Shown here in pieces: positions 6,562 through 15,473 of a DNA stretch of 27,620 nt. The number at the start of each line of letters is the position of its first letter. The first letter of the stretch is position 1. Position numbers and translations under genes: made by a program. The notes beneath the pieces were generated by a model. The model saw only the letters and a program-made list of their open reading frames with translations, did not search any database and was not told the origin of the DNA. This stretch comes from an uncultured Blautia sp. (GTDB taxonomy: Bacteria; Bacillota; Clostridia; Lachnospirales; Lachnospiraceae). Location of the stretch: contig CAKRPO010000031.1 in the NCBI GenBank assembly GCA_934378195.1, forward strand, positions 1 through 27,620. The letters are read 5' to 3'.

Positions 6562-7696
6562 AGGCTATATGAAAATATTAAAAAAGAATATTGGCCTGGT
6601 CATGATCTATCTGGTGATTTTTTTCTCCATTGCCATGGTTCTTCAGGCTGCAGCCCGAAAAGAGCATCTGGATGATTTCCAGAAAACCCGCGTAAACATT
6701 GCAGTCGCCGATCAGGATAACAGTATTCTTTCCCAGGCACTGACGGATTATCTGAAAACCATACATAACGTGTCCGAGATTTCCAGTGATCCTGCCGTCA
6801 TGCAGGAAGAGCTCTATTACCGGAACGCAGAATATATTATACAGATTCCGGCAAATTTTTATAAAATCTGCATAGTACAGGGCAATCCAATCTCAGTCAC
6901 AAAAGTACCCGGTTCTTATACTTCTTTCTATGTAGATCAGCAGATCAATGCATGGCTGAATAACATTCGCACCTACATGGCTGCCGGATTATCCCAGGAA
7001 GAAGCTGTAAAATATGCTCTCGTTCTACCCACGGCCGAAGTTTCCATGTATCAGGATGCGTCGACCACGGTCGAGACGCCGGAATATACGTATTATTTCC
7101 GTTATGTCCCTTATCTGTTTCTGGCTGTACTGTGTTATTCCATGGGCTATCTCCTTATTGCATTCCAGAAGGAAGATATCCAGAAACGTATGCAGGCTTC
7201 ATCCGTCTCCATACGCCGCCAAGCTCTGGAAGGATTGCTCGCCATGCTTACAATTGGACTCGGCCTGTGGCTCATCGTCATCATCGGTTCTGTCGTCATG
7301 TATCAGCAAAAATTACTGACATCCGGTGTTTTTATCTATTATCTTATAAACACCTTCCTGATGATGATCGTTGCACTGTCGCTTTCTTATCTACTCGGCC
7401 TTTTTATAAAAAACAGCAACATGCTCAGCGGAGTTTCCAATATTGTCTCTCTTGGCATGTGCTTTTTATCCGGCGTTTTCGTGCCTATGAGCATAATGGA
7501 CAAAAAGGTCCTGCAAATCGCACAGTTCCTGCCAGCTTACTGGTATGAAAACGTCAATGAAACTCTTTCACAGTATCATATCATTTCTGGCGATGTTGCT
7601 GTTGATGTATGGAAATCCATGGGAATTCAGATTGTATTCGCACTTGCGTTTCTTGCCATGATCCTGGCCGTTTCAAAGTATAAACGCCAGCGATAA
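6548..7696 (+). CDS. ABC-2 type exporter permease, second subunit
   Basis: A 382-aa paralogue-like partner of the preceding permease with the same plan: N-terminal helix (about 15-35), extracytoplasmic domain (about 36-180), then six hydrophobic segments and a basic KYKRQR end. The AGGAGG at 6536-6541 lies inside the upstream gene and sets the start. Two-permease, one-ATPase operons beside a NarL-type two-component system match the layout of linearmycin-type efflux loci (LnrLMN with LnrJK). Orthology would need a tree. This is the last gene of the operon; a terminator hairpin follows. Confidence 0.88.
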   Translation: MTVFKGYMKILKKNIGLVMIYLVIFFSIAMVLQAAARKEHLDDFQKTRVNIAVADQDNSILSQALTDYLKTIHNVSEISSDPAVMQEELYYRNAEYIIQIPANFYKICIVQGNPISVTKVPGSYTSFYVDQQINAWLNNIRTYMAAGLSQEEAVKYALVLPTAEVSMYQDASTTVETPEYTYYFRYVPYLFLAVLCYSMGYLLIAFQKEDIQKRMQASSVSIRRQALEGLLAMLTIGLGLWLIVIIGSVVMYQQKLLTSGVFIYYLINTFLMMIVALSLSYLLGLFIKNSNMLSGVSNIVSLGMCFLSGVFVPMSIMDKKVLQIAQFLPAYWYENVNETLSQYHIISGDVAVDVWKSMGIQIVFALAFLAMILAVSKYKRQR

Positions 7697-7724
7697 AATA
7701 TTGTTACCGGAACTTTACTATAAC

Positions 7725-7812
7725 GAAAAAAGAACTCATATCCGCATCAGTTTCACCTCAAGAGCAATTTCTTAAGTGGTTCTGTGCATGGGTATGAGTT
7801 CTATTTATTTTC
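7725..7812. terminator. Bidirectional terminator between convergent operons
   Basis: Arms AGAACTCATATCC (7731-7743) and GGGTATGAGTTCT (7790-7802) pair with one G/T-type imperfection. An A-run precedes and a T-rich tract follows, so the hairpin can stop transcription from both sides. The loop of about 46 nt is long for a simple terminator. Confidence 0.65.
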
Positions 7813-7847
7813 TTTACATAATTTCTCCCGAAAAAGAAGTATAACGC

Positions 7848-8801
7848 TTAAAAGAAGATTCCAACCTGTTCCAGGAATGCTTCCGGAACTTCCACATGCG
7901 GAAAATGTTTGGTTTCTTTGAGTGTTACTGCTTCTACGGAAGGATTGACATTCTGGTATGCCTCTACGATCATTTCACCATTATTTTCGGCTTCACCCTC
8001 TACGATATAAAGACTGTTGTCAATTTCCTTCAGCCCACGGGTAATATCAATGTTCATATACTTAGACGCCTTGTTCGCATAAACGTTCTTTGCATAGCAT
8101 CCGCCTCTGTGTGCCGCTTCATAATAAGCATCCTGCAGATCTCTGTCCGGATGGAACGGGTCAAATGCATAATTCTCGATAAATTCATTATTGATTGCAT
8201 CTCTGGATACGACCATATGATAAACCAGCGTTCCAAATACCGGAATCTCCAGACATTTGCGGAGAAGTTTTTCTTTCTTTCCAGGCATCTGTTTCAGACT
8301 GGAAAGACTGACCGGATTCACCATCATAATCTTATTGAAGAGCTGCTTCTCATTGTGACATGCCATCACAACAAAAGAGCTGGCATAACCGTTTACGATC
8401 ACATCTGTCTTCTCTCCGATCACGTTCTTGATAAAATCACAAATTGCCTGTACATAAACAAAGTTTGTATAAGTCATTCCAGGTTTTTCAGAACGTCCAC
8501 ATCCTGGAAGGTCAATATTATAAACCGTATGTTCCAGTGCAAGATCATCTTCAATACGGTTCCATTCGTATCCGGATCCCCCCGGAAGCATATCATGAAT
8601 CAGAAGAATCGGGCTTCCCTTTCCTTTCTTTGTATAGTAGATATCGCCGAATCTCCAGTGATAATAATTTCTCACATCTGTATCCAGCATTTCCTTCAGA
8701 CAGGCGGATGCTGCAATCACTTTATTTATAATATGAACAGTGGCAGTTGTTGTCGTAACCAGTGCTGCTATGGTGAGCAGACGTTTGCTGTGTTTCTTCA
8801 T
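7848..8801 (-). CDS. Membrane-anchored alpha/beta-hydrolase-fold protein, nucleophile site altered
   Basis: A 317-aa protein with an N-terminal signal anchor (about 8-32) and an alpha/beta hydrolase core. The oxyanion-hole region is ILLIHDMLPGGSGYEW (65-80), LPGCGRSEKP (98-107) is typical of the fold, and the C-terminal histidine is likely H299 or H302 in TKHFPHVE. The nucleophile elbow, normally G-x-S-x-G, reads G138-Y-A140-S-S142, placing Ala where the catalytic Ser should be; S141 is one position off. It could be a non-catalytic or shifted-nucleophile member. A lid-like insertion covers about 165-240. The start is set by GGAGG in GGGAGGTAGAAC, and a strong promoter lies upstream. Substrate unknown. 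Confidence 0.82.
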   Translation of the reverse strand: MKKHSKRLLTIAALVTTTTATVHIINKVIAASACLKEMLDTDVRNYYHWRFGDIYYTKKGKGSPILLIHDMLPGGSGYEWNRIEDDLALEHTVYNIDLPGCGRSEKPGMTYTNFVYVQAICDFIKNVIGEKTDVIVNGYASSFVVMACHNEKQLFNKIMMVNPVSLSSLKQMPGKKEKLLRKCLEIPVFGTLVYHMVVSRDAINNEFIENYAFDPFHPDRDLQDAYYEAAHRGGCYAKNVYANKASKYMNIDITRGLKEIDNSLYIVEGEAENNGEMIVEAYQNVNPSVEAVTLKETKHFPHVEVPEAFLEQVGIFF

Positions 8802-8837
8802 GTTCTACCTCCCTTTTTTCATCACCTGAATAGCTTT

Positions 8838-8866
8838 ATTATACGATAAAAAGAGTGTTTTTACAA
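8838..8866 (-). promoter_or_regulatory. Promoter of the hydrolase-fold gene
   Basis: On the - strand, -35 TTGTAA (8861-8866), 17-bp spacer, perfect -10 TATAAT (8838-8843). It begins 2 bp past the stop of the upstream PLP-enzyme gene, so the hydrolase can be expressed independently. Confidence 0.7.
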
Positions 8867-8867
8867 T

Positions 8868-9893
8868 CTATAACAAAGAAAGAAGTTTGTCGACATCTTC
8901 CATTCTGGTTGCCCAGCTTGTCGCAAATCTGACCACAGTATGTGTGTCATCAGATTTTTCCCAGAAACTGAACTGCACCTCTTTTTTCAGTTCTTCCATA
9001 CGGCTGTTTTCCAGTATCACAAACTGCTGATTTGTCGGAGAATCGATGTAGAGCTGATATCCTTTTTCCTTCAGACCTTTTTTCAGAACTGCTGCTGTCT
9101 CAATGGCATTTCTGCCTGCTTCCAGATAAAGATCATCCGTAAAAAGGGCATCAAACTGTACGCCAACAAGTCTGCCCTTCGCAAGCAGCGCCCCATGCTG
9201 TTTGACTCTTGTAAGGAAATGCTTCGGCATGCTGTTTCCTGTAAATACAACCGCTTCTCCGCACAGAGCGCCTGCTTTGGTTCCTCCGATATAGAATACA
9301 TCACAGAGCTTTGCAATATCCTGCAGTGTTACATCTGTTTCTTTGCTGACAAGACCATATATCAGTCTCGCTCCATCCATAAAAAGAGGAAGCTTATATT
9401 CTCTGCAGACTGCTGAAAGCGCTGTCAGTTCCTTCTTTGTATACAGAGTTCCATACTCTGTCGGATGAGAGATGTAAACCATTCCCGGGAATACCATATG
9501 CTCATGGTTCTCATCTCCATAAAATGTCTCCACCAGATTCTTAAGATCTGCCGCACTGATCTTGCCCTCTTTTTCCGGAAGTGTCAGTACTTTATGTCCG
9601 GTAAATTCAATCGCACCGGCTTCATGTGTACTGACATGTCCCGTCTGAGCCGCTACAACGCCCTCATACGGCTGCAACATGGTATCAATGACAATCTGAT
9701 TGGTCTGTGTACCGCCGGTCAGCAAAAAGACTTCTGCATCCTCACAGTCACATGCCTTTTTGATCTTTTCTTTTGCCTCTTCACAGTAGTGGTCAGTGCC
9801 ATAACCCGGAAGCTGCTCCATATTGGTATCGATCAGATGCTGAAGAATTTTCTCATGTGCACCCTCTGAATAATCATTTACAAAATATAACAT
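8868..9893 (-). CDS. Low-specificity L-threonine aldolase-like PLP enzyme
   Basis: A 341-aa fold-type I PLP enzyme of the threonine aldolase / beta-eliminating lyase family, expected to cleave L-threonine or allo-threonine to glycine and acetaldehyde in the cytoplasm. Visible landmarks are LLTGGTQTNQ (phosphate-binding region), HVSTHEAGA, FMDGARL with the cofactor-binding Asp (D173), and IGGTKAGALCGE with the Schiff-base Lys (K206). The start at 9893 is chosen because GAGGA lies about 7 nt upstream; an in-frame ATG at 9914 lacks a ribosome site and would add only 7 residues. The length is typical for the family. It lies downstream of a terminator that separates it from the Gld-type operon, and its own promoter is not clear. 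Confidence 0.88.
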   Translation of the reverse strand: MLYFVNDYSEGAHEKILQHLIDTNMEQLPGYGTDHYCEEAKEKIKKACDCEDAEVFLLTGGTQTNQIVIDTMLQPYEGVVAAQTGHVSTHEAGAIEFTGHKVLTLPEKEGKISAADLKNLVETFYGDENHEHMVFPGMVYISHPTEYGTLYTKKELTALSAVCREYKLPLFMDGARLIYGLVSKETDVTLQDIAKLCDVFYIGGTKAGALCGEAVVFTGNSMPKHFLTRVKQHGALLAKGRLVGVQFDALFTDDLYLEAGRNAIETAAVLKKGLKEKGYQLYIDSPTNQQFVILENSRMEELKKEVQFSFWEKSDDTHTVVRFATSWATRMEDVDKLLSLL

Positions 9894-9961
9894 CTTTGGT
9901 TCCTCGCTTATCATAAAATCAGCTCTATTTTATCACCAGAAAAACTTTTTTTCCACCATAG

Positions 9962-9992
9962 AAAAAAATACCCCGCGGGCAACTCGCGGGGT
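9962..9992 (-). terminator. Intrinsic terminator of the Gld-type ABC operon
   Basis: Stem ACCCCGCG (9970-9977) / CGCGGGGT (9985-9992), 7-nt loop, followed on the - strand by seven T (A-run 9962-9968). It ends 11 bp before the DUF4340 gene stop. Confidence 0.9.
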
Positions 9993-10002
9993 AAATCTAA
10001 AA

Positions 10003-11742
10003 TTACTTCTCTTCTGTTGTTTCAGATTCTGTATCTGTCTCAGCTGTATCAGATGCACTTTCTTCGGCCTCTTCCGTATCGGGATTTACCATATTCTGAT
10101 AAGCTTCATCCAAATCTTTTATATTCATCTTATTTACAAGATAAACTTTATCTTCCACGACTGCTGCATAGAAGCTTGTGTCATATTCATAATACTTCAC
10201 GGTTGTTTCTGTTCCGTTCGTATCCTTAAAGATGAAGGTATATGCCGGATCACCTTCCGGTTTGTACTCTTCAGTGAGACGTTTCTGTGCAGTCATGTTG
10301 ATGAGTTTGTTGTAAAAGGTTGTAAATGTAGATTCATCGAGGTCCGCACCATCCAGCTTATAGGATGTTGTTGTAGTCTCTTCCTCATCAGAAGAATTTT
10401 CGTCAGAGGAAGCTATATCTGTAGAACTTTCATCAGATGCTTCTGTACTACTTGCATCCGCACTGTCTGCATCTGTACTGTCAGCATCTGTGTCTTCTGT
10501 CGTATCAGCATCCTCCGCTTTCGCTGTCTCTGTCACAACATTTACCGTATGGTCTCCGTCCGCTGCCTGAATTTCCAGCGAATCCAGATCATTCACAGAA
10601 ACATAGCTTACTGTCAGGCTGTAGAAATCAGACATTGTACTGTCAAGGATCGTTGTCAGAGAATCGTTTGTAATCGTATAGACTTCTTTGCTGTCATCTA
10701 CCTTTACATAGCGGTCACCGTCTGTCTCATCTCCCACATAGAGCGTAAGAGTTTTCTCCACAGTCTGTGTTTCCTGCTCATCCTCGGAAGAGTCTTCATC
10801 TGATGCAACCGTGTCTTCTGTCGTATCGGTATCTGCATTGGTACTCTCATCAGAAGCCTCTGTTGTATCCTCTTCTGTATCCGTTGTATCAGTATCTGTG
10901 GTATCTTCTGAGTCCTCATCACTCTCCACAGATTCTTCCTCGGTATACTTCACAGTAACAACTGCGTACGGATCATCAAATCCATACTCGGAATCATCGG
11001 TACAATTGTAATCTACAAATTTATCATATGCCAGGGAACCGATTGCAGAAGTTACATCTCCTGCTTTTGTTGTATCCGCTTTCTCTGTAGTCTTGCCATC
11101 AGATACATTCCAGAACAGGTTATCTGCATCCTGTGTAAGTTCGTATCCGTCTTCTTTGTCCACCTTCACATCTGTGACAGTCGCAGCAGTTACAGACGGG
11201 AATGTTCCGCTCTCAGCAAAATCATATAACGTTCCCATGAATGGTTCAATTGACGTACTGGATACCAGATAAACATTTTTATCATCATCTGCCTTCTTCA
11301 CATAATACTGATCATTCGAAGATTCCATACCAATCTCAAGAGTTGTATCTCCATCTGCCGTTGTCAGCGTGATGGTATTCTGCGGAGCATCCAGATCATA
11401 TTCGCTCAGATCCTCCACATCCGGGATTTCCTGATCTGCAGTCAGAGATGCAACTCCTTTGACTGCACTGTCAACTGTATCCTGATTTACCGGAAAGGCA
11501 GCGTCTGATTTTTCTGTCCAGGTATCATCTTTTTTATCAAATTCTACGTTGTTCTCGTCTGCTGAAAAAGAAACAGCGGTTACATCATCGGCTTCCAGGC
11601 TGACCAGATCTACACTCGTATCACTTTCTTCCTTTTCTTTTTCTTCCTGTGAAGTAACATAAAAGTTTACGCCTTCATAAGCAGCACATAACACTCCCAG
11701 TACAACTACTGCCGAAACCAACTTGACTGTTTTTTTCTTCAT
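10003..11742 (-). CDS. Acidic DUF4340-type membrane-anchored protein
   Basis: A 579-aa protein with a short basic N-terminus and a signal anchor (about 6-24), so the rest is probably extracytoplasmic. Repeating blocks of the form VTDVKV..., W..., and DKVYLVNK at 531-538 fit the DUF4340 domain, which is commonly encoded beside Gld-type ABC transporters. Two D/E/S/T-rich low-complexity inserts (about 268-327 and 409-458) and an acidic C-terminal tail (554-579) interrupt the folded parts and make the protein extremely acidic. The ATG directly follows the TAA of the upstream gene, with AAAGGAG upstream, indicating coupling. Function unknown; presumably an accessory of the transporter. Confidence 0.8.
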   Translation of the reverse strand: MKKKTVKLVSAVVVLGVLCAAYEGVNFYVTSQEEKEKEESDTSVDLVSLEADDVTAVSFSADENNVEFDKKDDTWTEKSDAAFPVNQDTVDSAVKGVASLTADQEIPDVEDLSEYDLDAPQNTITLTTADGDTTLEIGMESSNDQYYVKKADDDKNVYLVSSTSIEPFMGTLYDFAESGTFPSVTAATVTDVKVDKEDGYELTQDADNLFWNVSDGKTTEKADTTKAGDVTSAIGSLAYDKFVDYNCTDDSEYGFDDPYAVVTVKYTEEESVESDEDSEDTTDTDTTDTEEDTTEASDESTNADTDTTEDTVASDEDSSEDEQETQTVEKTLTLYVGDETDGDRYVKVDDSKEVYTITNDSLTTILDSTMSDFYSLTVSYVSVNDLDSLEIQAADGDHTVNVVTETAKAEDADTTEDTDADSTDADSADASSTEASDESSTDIASSDENSSDEEETTTTSYKLDGADLDESTFTTFYNKLINMTAQKRLTEEYKPEGDPAYTFIFKDTNGTETTVKYYEYDTSFYAAVVEDKVYLVNKMNIKDLDEAYQNMVNPDTEEAEESASDTAETDTESETTEEK

Positions 11743-13266
11743 TTATGCCTTTCTCCTTTTCAGCCATACCATAAATCCAATCACAAGGAATACCACCGGG
11801 ATAATTCCCATTACCATGATCTTCCAGAAGCTTACATCATAAGCGGTCAGTGTCAGATAAGAAATCTGCAGGTTCTTGGATGGAACAGAAATAGTAGAAG
11901 TCTCATCATTGCTGCACATCCAGTTCAGGGAACTCATGATCATCTGCTCATTTCCGCCGGATACCATCTGGTTGATCTGGCTGTCCATCAGATTAGATGA
12001 AGAATAGTAAACGATCTGAGTCTCTTTGTCATTATCCAGTGTTTCTGTAATGCTCACACCAAGATCAAATGGACCATCAACGTCATCATCTGTTTTGTCA
12101 ATACTTCCACTGTTGACATCTACTTTGGAATACGCACTGTCAGAAGTTGTCAGAAGGCTGTTGATCGTAACCGTATCTCTGACACTGTCAGACTGCTTGA
12201 TTCCCTGTGCATAAGGCATCAGAACATAGTATCCTTTTGATGCAAAATCAGAGATTGCATCGGTACTGTTGACTGTTGGTACCAGATAATACGGCATCTG
12301 TGCATAATGCTGTGAATCGCCTTCAATTACAATACCATCTGTTCTCTCTACTCCATAGTTCTTGAGAACTGCATTAAAGTTATCCATAGATTCTTCTGTA
12401 TAGTCAGAAAAGATCAGCGCTTTGCCACCATTCTCCAAATAGTCAATGATCGCATCTTTTTCTGATTCAGAAATATCAGAAGTCGGTGCATTGATCAGCA
12501 GGCAGGCTGTATCATCCGGAACACTTTCCTCTGTGATCAGATTCAGGGATTTGATATCAATATTTGCCTTCTGGATATCTTCCTGAAGTGTGGAATCCAG
12601 TTCTTTCTCCCCATGTCCATCCAGTGTATAAAGAATCGGAAGATCCTCAGATGTTACATAAGAAATAGCACTGTCGATCTGACCTTCACCGTCAAATCCT
12701 GTCGTAGTATAACTGTAAGTATTATAATCCATGGAAGATTCATAAATATTGTTGTAATCTACGACTTTGCTTCTGTCTCCACATACAACGATCAAACTGT
12801 TTGCAGAAACCTCATCACTGGTATATTCAGAAGTAAATTTCGGGTTTACGACCGGGTCTTTCTGCTCTACCGTGATATGCTTGGACTCTTCCTCATATTT
12901 TTCCAGGAGCCTCTTGATGGTCTCATCTTCGGAACCACTCTGTACAACCTGATAAATCGTTACATCTTTGTCCAGATCTTTCAGGAATTTCTTTGTATCA
13001 TCCCCGATACTGTACAGTTTCTGGTCGCTGACATCTACTTCGGTATATTTGGATGGAAGGGAACCAACGATCATATTGATCACAAGAACGATCACAACAA
13101 AAACAACACTGATCACTACACTGTATGAACCGTTTTTGAGATATTTTTTATTCATGGAATCCTTGATTTTCTGTTTCAACGGCTTCTTTTCCTTTTTCAC
13201 CGTCTCTTTAGTCTGATTCTCAGTCTTATCTGCTTTTTTTGCTTTCAGTTTTTCCGTAAATTTCAT
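11743..13266 (-). CDS. GldG-like ABC transporter auxiliary protein
   Basis: A 507-aa protein. A lysine-rich cytoplasmic N-terminus (1-47) precedes a membrane helix (about 48-70). A large extracytoplasmic domain contains KLYSIGDDTKKFLKDLDKDV and later YTLDGHGEKE and GKALIFSDYTEE, as in the GldG / ABC_transp_aux family. A second helix lies near the C-terminus before the KRRKA end. I start at the ATG at 13266 because AAGGAGGTG lies just upstream, between the preceding stop (13281) and this codon; an upstream in-frame start at 13329 would overlap that gene. GldG acts with GldA/GldF in Bacteroidetes gliding, but homologues in non-gliding Firmicutes have no settled function. Confidence 0.87.
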   Translation of the reverse strand: MKFTEKLKAKKADKTENQTKETVKKEKKPLKQKIKDSMNKKYLKNGSYSVVISVVFVVIVLVINMIVGSLPSKYTEVDVSDQKLYSIGDDTKKFLKDLDKDVTIYQVVQSGSEDETIKRLLEKYEEESKHITVEQKDPVVNPKFTSEYTSDEVSANSLIVVCGDRSKVVDYNNIYESSMDYNTYSYTTTGFDGEGQIDSAISYVTSEDLPILYTLDGHGEKELDSTLQEDIQKANIDIKSLNLITEESVPDDTACLLINAPTSDISESEKDAIIDYLENGGKALIFSDYTEESMDNFNAVLKNYGVERTDGIVIEGDSQHYAQMPYYLVPTVNSTDAISDFASKGYYVLMPYAQGIKQSDSVRDTVTINSLLTTSDSAYSKVDVNSGSIDKTDDDVDGPFDLGVSITETLDNDKETQIVYYSSSNLMDSQINQMVSGGNEQMIMSSLNWMCSNDETSTISVPSKNLQISYLTLTAYDVSFWKIMVMGIIPVVFLVIGFMVWLKRRKA

Positions 13267-13280
13267 TGTCTCCCACCTCC

Positions 13281-14144
13281 TTAATTCCAACGTCTCTTGA
13301 CAATCGACTGTACGGTCAGGAACAGACATACCGCAATCACCGATACAAAATAAATAATTCCTTTGAAATCAAAGATTGCATTTGCAAAATTATCAAAATG
13401 GCTGCTCAGGTTAAAGACATCTAATACTTTCTGGATTCCACCTGAGAAGAAGCTGGAATTTACAACATATACGATTACCAGTGCAATCTCACCAACTACA
13501 CAGATGACTGCGGAAATTAAAAAGTTTTTGATCATCGTATAGATCACTATTGCGGCTGCCAGGATCAGAAGTCCAAATGTGATACAGGTGGAAAGTGCCC
13601 CTTCTGAGAAGAAGGAAGAAATTCCATTCATCATATAAAAAGCAAACAGAATGACAAAAGTCAGTACTGCCGCAATTACCTGACTTTCTGTCAGAGATGA
13701 AATGAACACACCAATTGCAAGGTTTGCGCATCCAAGAAGGAAAAATCCAAGGATTGAGGTATAGGCAGCTGCCAGAGATACTGTTCCGAATTTTGTCATG
13801 ATCAGTGGATACAGACACATGATCAGCATCGGAATCGCAAAAACAGTAACCAGTGCAAAATATTTACCAAGTACGATCTTTTCTACAGAGACTGGTGCTG
13901 TGAGAAGCAGCTGGTCTGTTTTCTGTTTACGTTCTTCAGCAAGGACTCTCATGGTAAGGATCGGTACACTTACCAGAAATACAAAGCTCAATGCACTTAA
14001 AGTATACTCAAAGCGCGGATAATATGCGCTGAGCTGATATGCTGAAAAATAGATACCTGTCAGCAGCAGGATAAAAAATATAAATAAGTAGCCTATCATG
14101 GAAGTAAGATAACTTCTCAGCTCTCTTTTATATACTGCGATCAT
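13281..14144 (-). CDS. GldF-like ABC-2 permease
   Basis: A 287-aa membrane protein with about six hydrophobic segments (about 17-36, 49-66, 96-116, 128-152, 158-178, 190-215, and a last one near 262-280). The motif MRVLAEERKQKTDQLLLTAPVS after the second helix is characteristic of the GldF/NosY-type ABC-2 permeases. It overlaps the ATPase gene by 4 nt (ATGA, 14141-14144), a sign of tight coupling. It would form the membrane channel with the upstream ATPase. Substrate unknown. Confidence 0.88.
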   Translation of the reverse strand: MIAVYKRELRSYLTSMIGYLFIFFILLLTGIYFSAYQLSAYYPRFEYTLSALSFVFLVSVPILTMRVLAEERKQKTDQLLLTAPVSVEKIVLGKYFALVTVFAIPMLIMCLYPLIMTKFGTVSLAAAYTSILGFFLLGCANLAIGVFISSLTESQVIAAVLTFVILFAFYMMNGISSFFSEGALSTCITFGLLILAAAIVIYTMIKNFLISAVICVVGEIALVIVYVVNSSFFSGGIQKVLDVFNLSSHFDNFANAIFDFKGIIYFVSVIAVCLFLTVQSIVKRRWN

Positions 14145-15208
14145 TTATCTTCCCCCTCCTTTTTGTCTGTCTCTTTTGAAGTCTCTTCTTTCTGTGCCTC
14201 CAGAAATTCTTCTGCTTCACTGGCACTGCTGATTTCCGGTTCCTTCTCTTCCTTCTTTTCAGTCTTTTTCTTCTTGTCATCTTCAGTCAGTTCAAGGAAG
14301 ATTTCCTCCAGAGATACTTTCTTCGACTGCATTTCCAGAATCGGGCAACGCGCATCTGCCATCTTGAAGAATACCTCTTCTCGAATATCTGTATCTTCTT
14401 TCGTAGAAATAGTCACATTCCATACATGTTCTTCTTTTGCAGTATCAACTGTTATATTCTTGATACCGTCAATCTGTCCGAGTGTTGTACGAATGCGATC
14501 TTTTTCGCCTTTTATAAGCAGATTCAATGTATTGGAACCCTCTGCGAGTTTACCAAGATTTTCCGGTGTATCACTTGCAACCAGTTTTCCATGAGAAATA
14601 ATCAGTACATAATCACAAACGGCACTGACTTCCGACAGAATATGGGAACTCAGGATAACGGTATGTTTTTTCTTAAGACTCTTGATCAGATCACGGATCT
14701 CTATGATCTGTTTCGGATCCAGACCTACCGTTGGCTCATCCAGAATGATCACTTCCGGATATCCCAGGATTGCCTGTGCCAGTCCGACTCTCTGTCTGTA
14801 ACCTTTTGACAGATTCTTGATCAGACGATTTTTCATATCTGTAATCTTTACCATATCCATGACTTCTTCTACCATGGATTTCTTTTGATCTTTTGGAATT
14901 TTTTTGAGATCAGCGACGAAATTCATATACTCGCCTACTGTCATATCGAAATAAAGAGGCGGCATTTCCGGCAGATAACCAATGCATTTTTTTGCCTGCT
15001 CCGGTTCATCCAGTATGTCATGACCATCGATGGTTACCGTTCCCTCCGTAGATGCTATATAACCGGTAATCATATTCATGGTCGTAGATTTACCAGCTCC
15101 GTTTGGCCCCAGAAAGCCATAGATTTTGCCTTTCTCAATTTTAAAAGAAAGGTGATCAACCGCTGTATGATCGCCATACCGTTTGACCAGATTGTTTACT
15201 TCAATCAC
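14141..15208 (-). CDS. GldA-like ABC transporter ATP-binding protein
   Basis: A 355-aa ATPase. Walker A GPNGAGKST at 34-42, Q-loop region GYLPEMPPLY, signature LSKGYRQRVGLAQ at 133-145, Walker B VIILDEPT with D157-E158, and H-loop SSHILSEV. The LSKGYRQR form is the one seen in GldA/NatA-like ATPases. The start is a GTG (15206-15208) with AAGGAGGA 7 nt upstream; the frame stays open further upstream but without a ribosome site. The last 50 residues are an unusual Lys/Glu-rich tail not needed for nucleotide binding. It is the first gene of a four-gene operon. I found no convincing promoter between it and the terminator at 15304. Confidence 0.9.
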   Translation of the reverse strand: MIEVNNLVKRYGDHTAVDHLSFKIEKGKIYGFLGPNGAGKSTTMNMITGYIASTEGTVTIDGHDILDEPEQAKKCIGYLPEMPPLYFDMTVGEYMNFVADLKKIPKDQKKSMVEEVMDMVKITDMKNRLIKNLSKGYRQRVGLAQAILGYPEVIILDEPTVGLDPKQIIEIRDLIKSLKKKHTVILSSHILSEVSAVCDYVLIISHGKLVASDTPENLGKLAEGSNTLNLLIKGEKDRIRTTLGQIDGIKNITVDTAKEEHVWNVTISTKEDTDIREEVFFKMADARCPILEMQSKKVSLEEIFLELTEDDKKKKTEKKEEKEPEISSASEAEEFLEAQKEETSKETDKKEGEDK

Positions 15209-15303
15209 AAATTTCTCCTCCTTTTTCTCTAAACAGAAAATTTTTTCTGCAAATATTTTACAAATATCAGCGGACGCGCCACTGGCGTCTCCCGATATAC
15301 AAT

Positions 15304-15356
15304 GCAAAAAGATGCCTCCAGGTGAAACAGAGATAGGGGGTACCTGGAAGCATCTT
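15304..15356 (-). terminator. Terminator after rsmG
   Basis: Arms 15309-15323 and 15342-15356 (AAGATGC...CCAGGT with ACCTGG...GCATCTT) pair over 15 bp with one G-T position. On the - strand TTTTTGC follows. It ends the rpmH-to-rsmG side and sits just ahead of the Gld-type operon, so read-through could also be controlled here. The stretch 15209-15303 between it and the GldA-like start holds a small GC hairpin and no clear promoter. Confidence 0.7.
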
Positions 15357-15473
15357 CCATCATGAGCCGGACTTTATATCCGCTCTGGAAATATTCTATG
15401 AAGAAGTTGTGATAAAAATTGGATAAATCTGTGATGTTTCTGTGAAAATAAAAATTTCTTAAAAACTCTTCTT

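Noticed and set aside
7896..8849. 317-codon + strand frame opposite the hydrolase-fold gene
   Set aside because: It is an antisense shadow: the - strand frame has a promoter, GGAGG and a recognisable fold, while this one has none.
10437..11011. + strand Ser/Val- and Leu/Tyr-rich frames opposite the DUF4340 gene
   Set aside because: They are by-products of the repetitive Asp/Glu/Ser/Thr codons of the real - strand gene.
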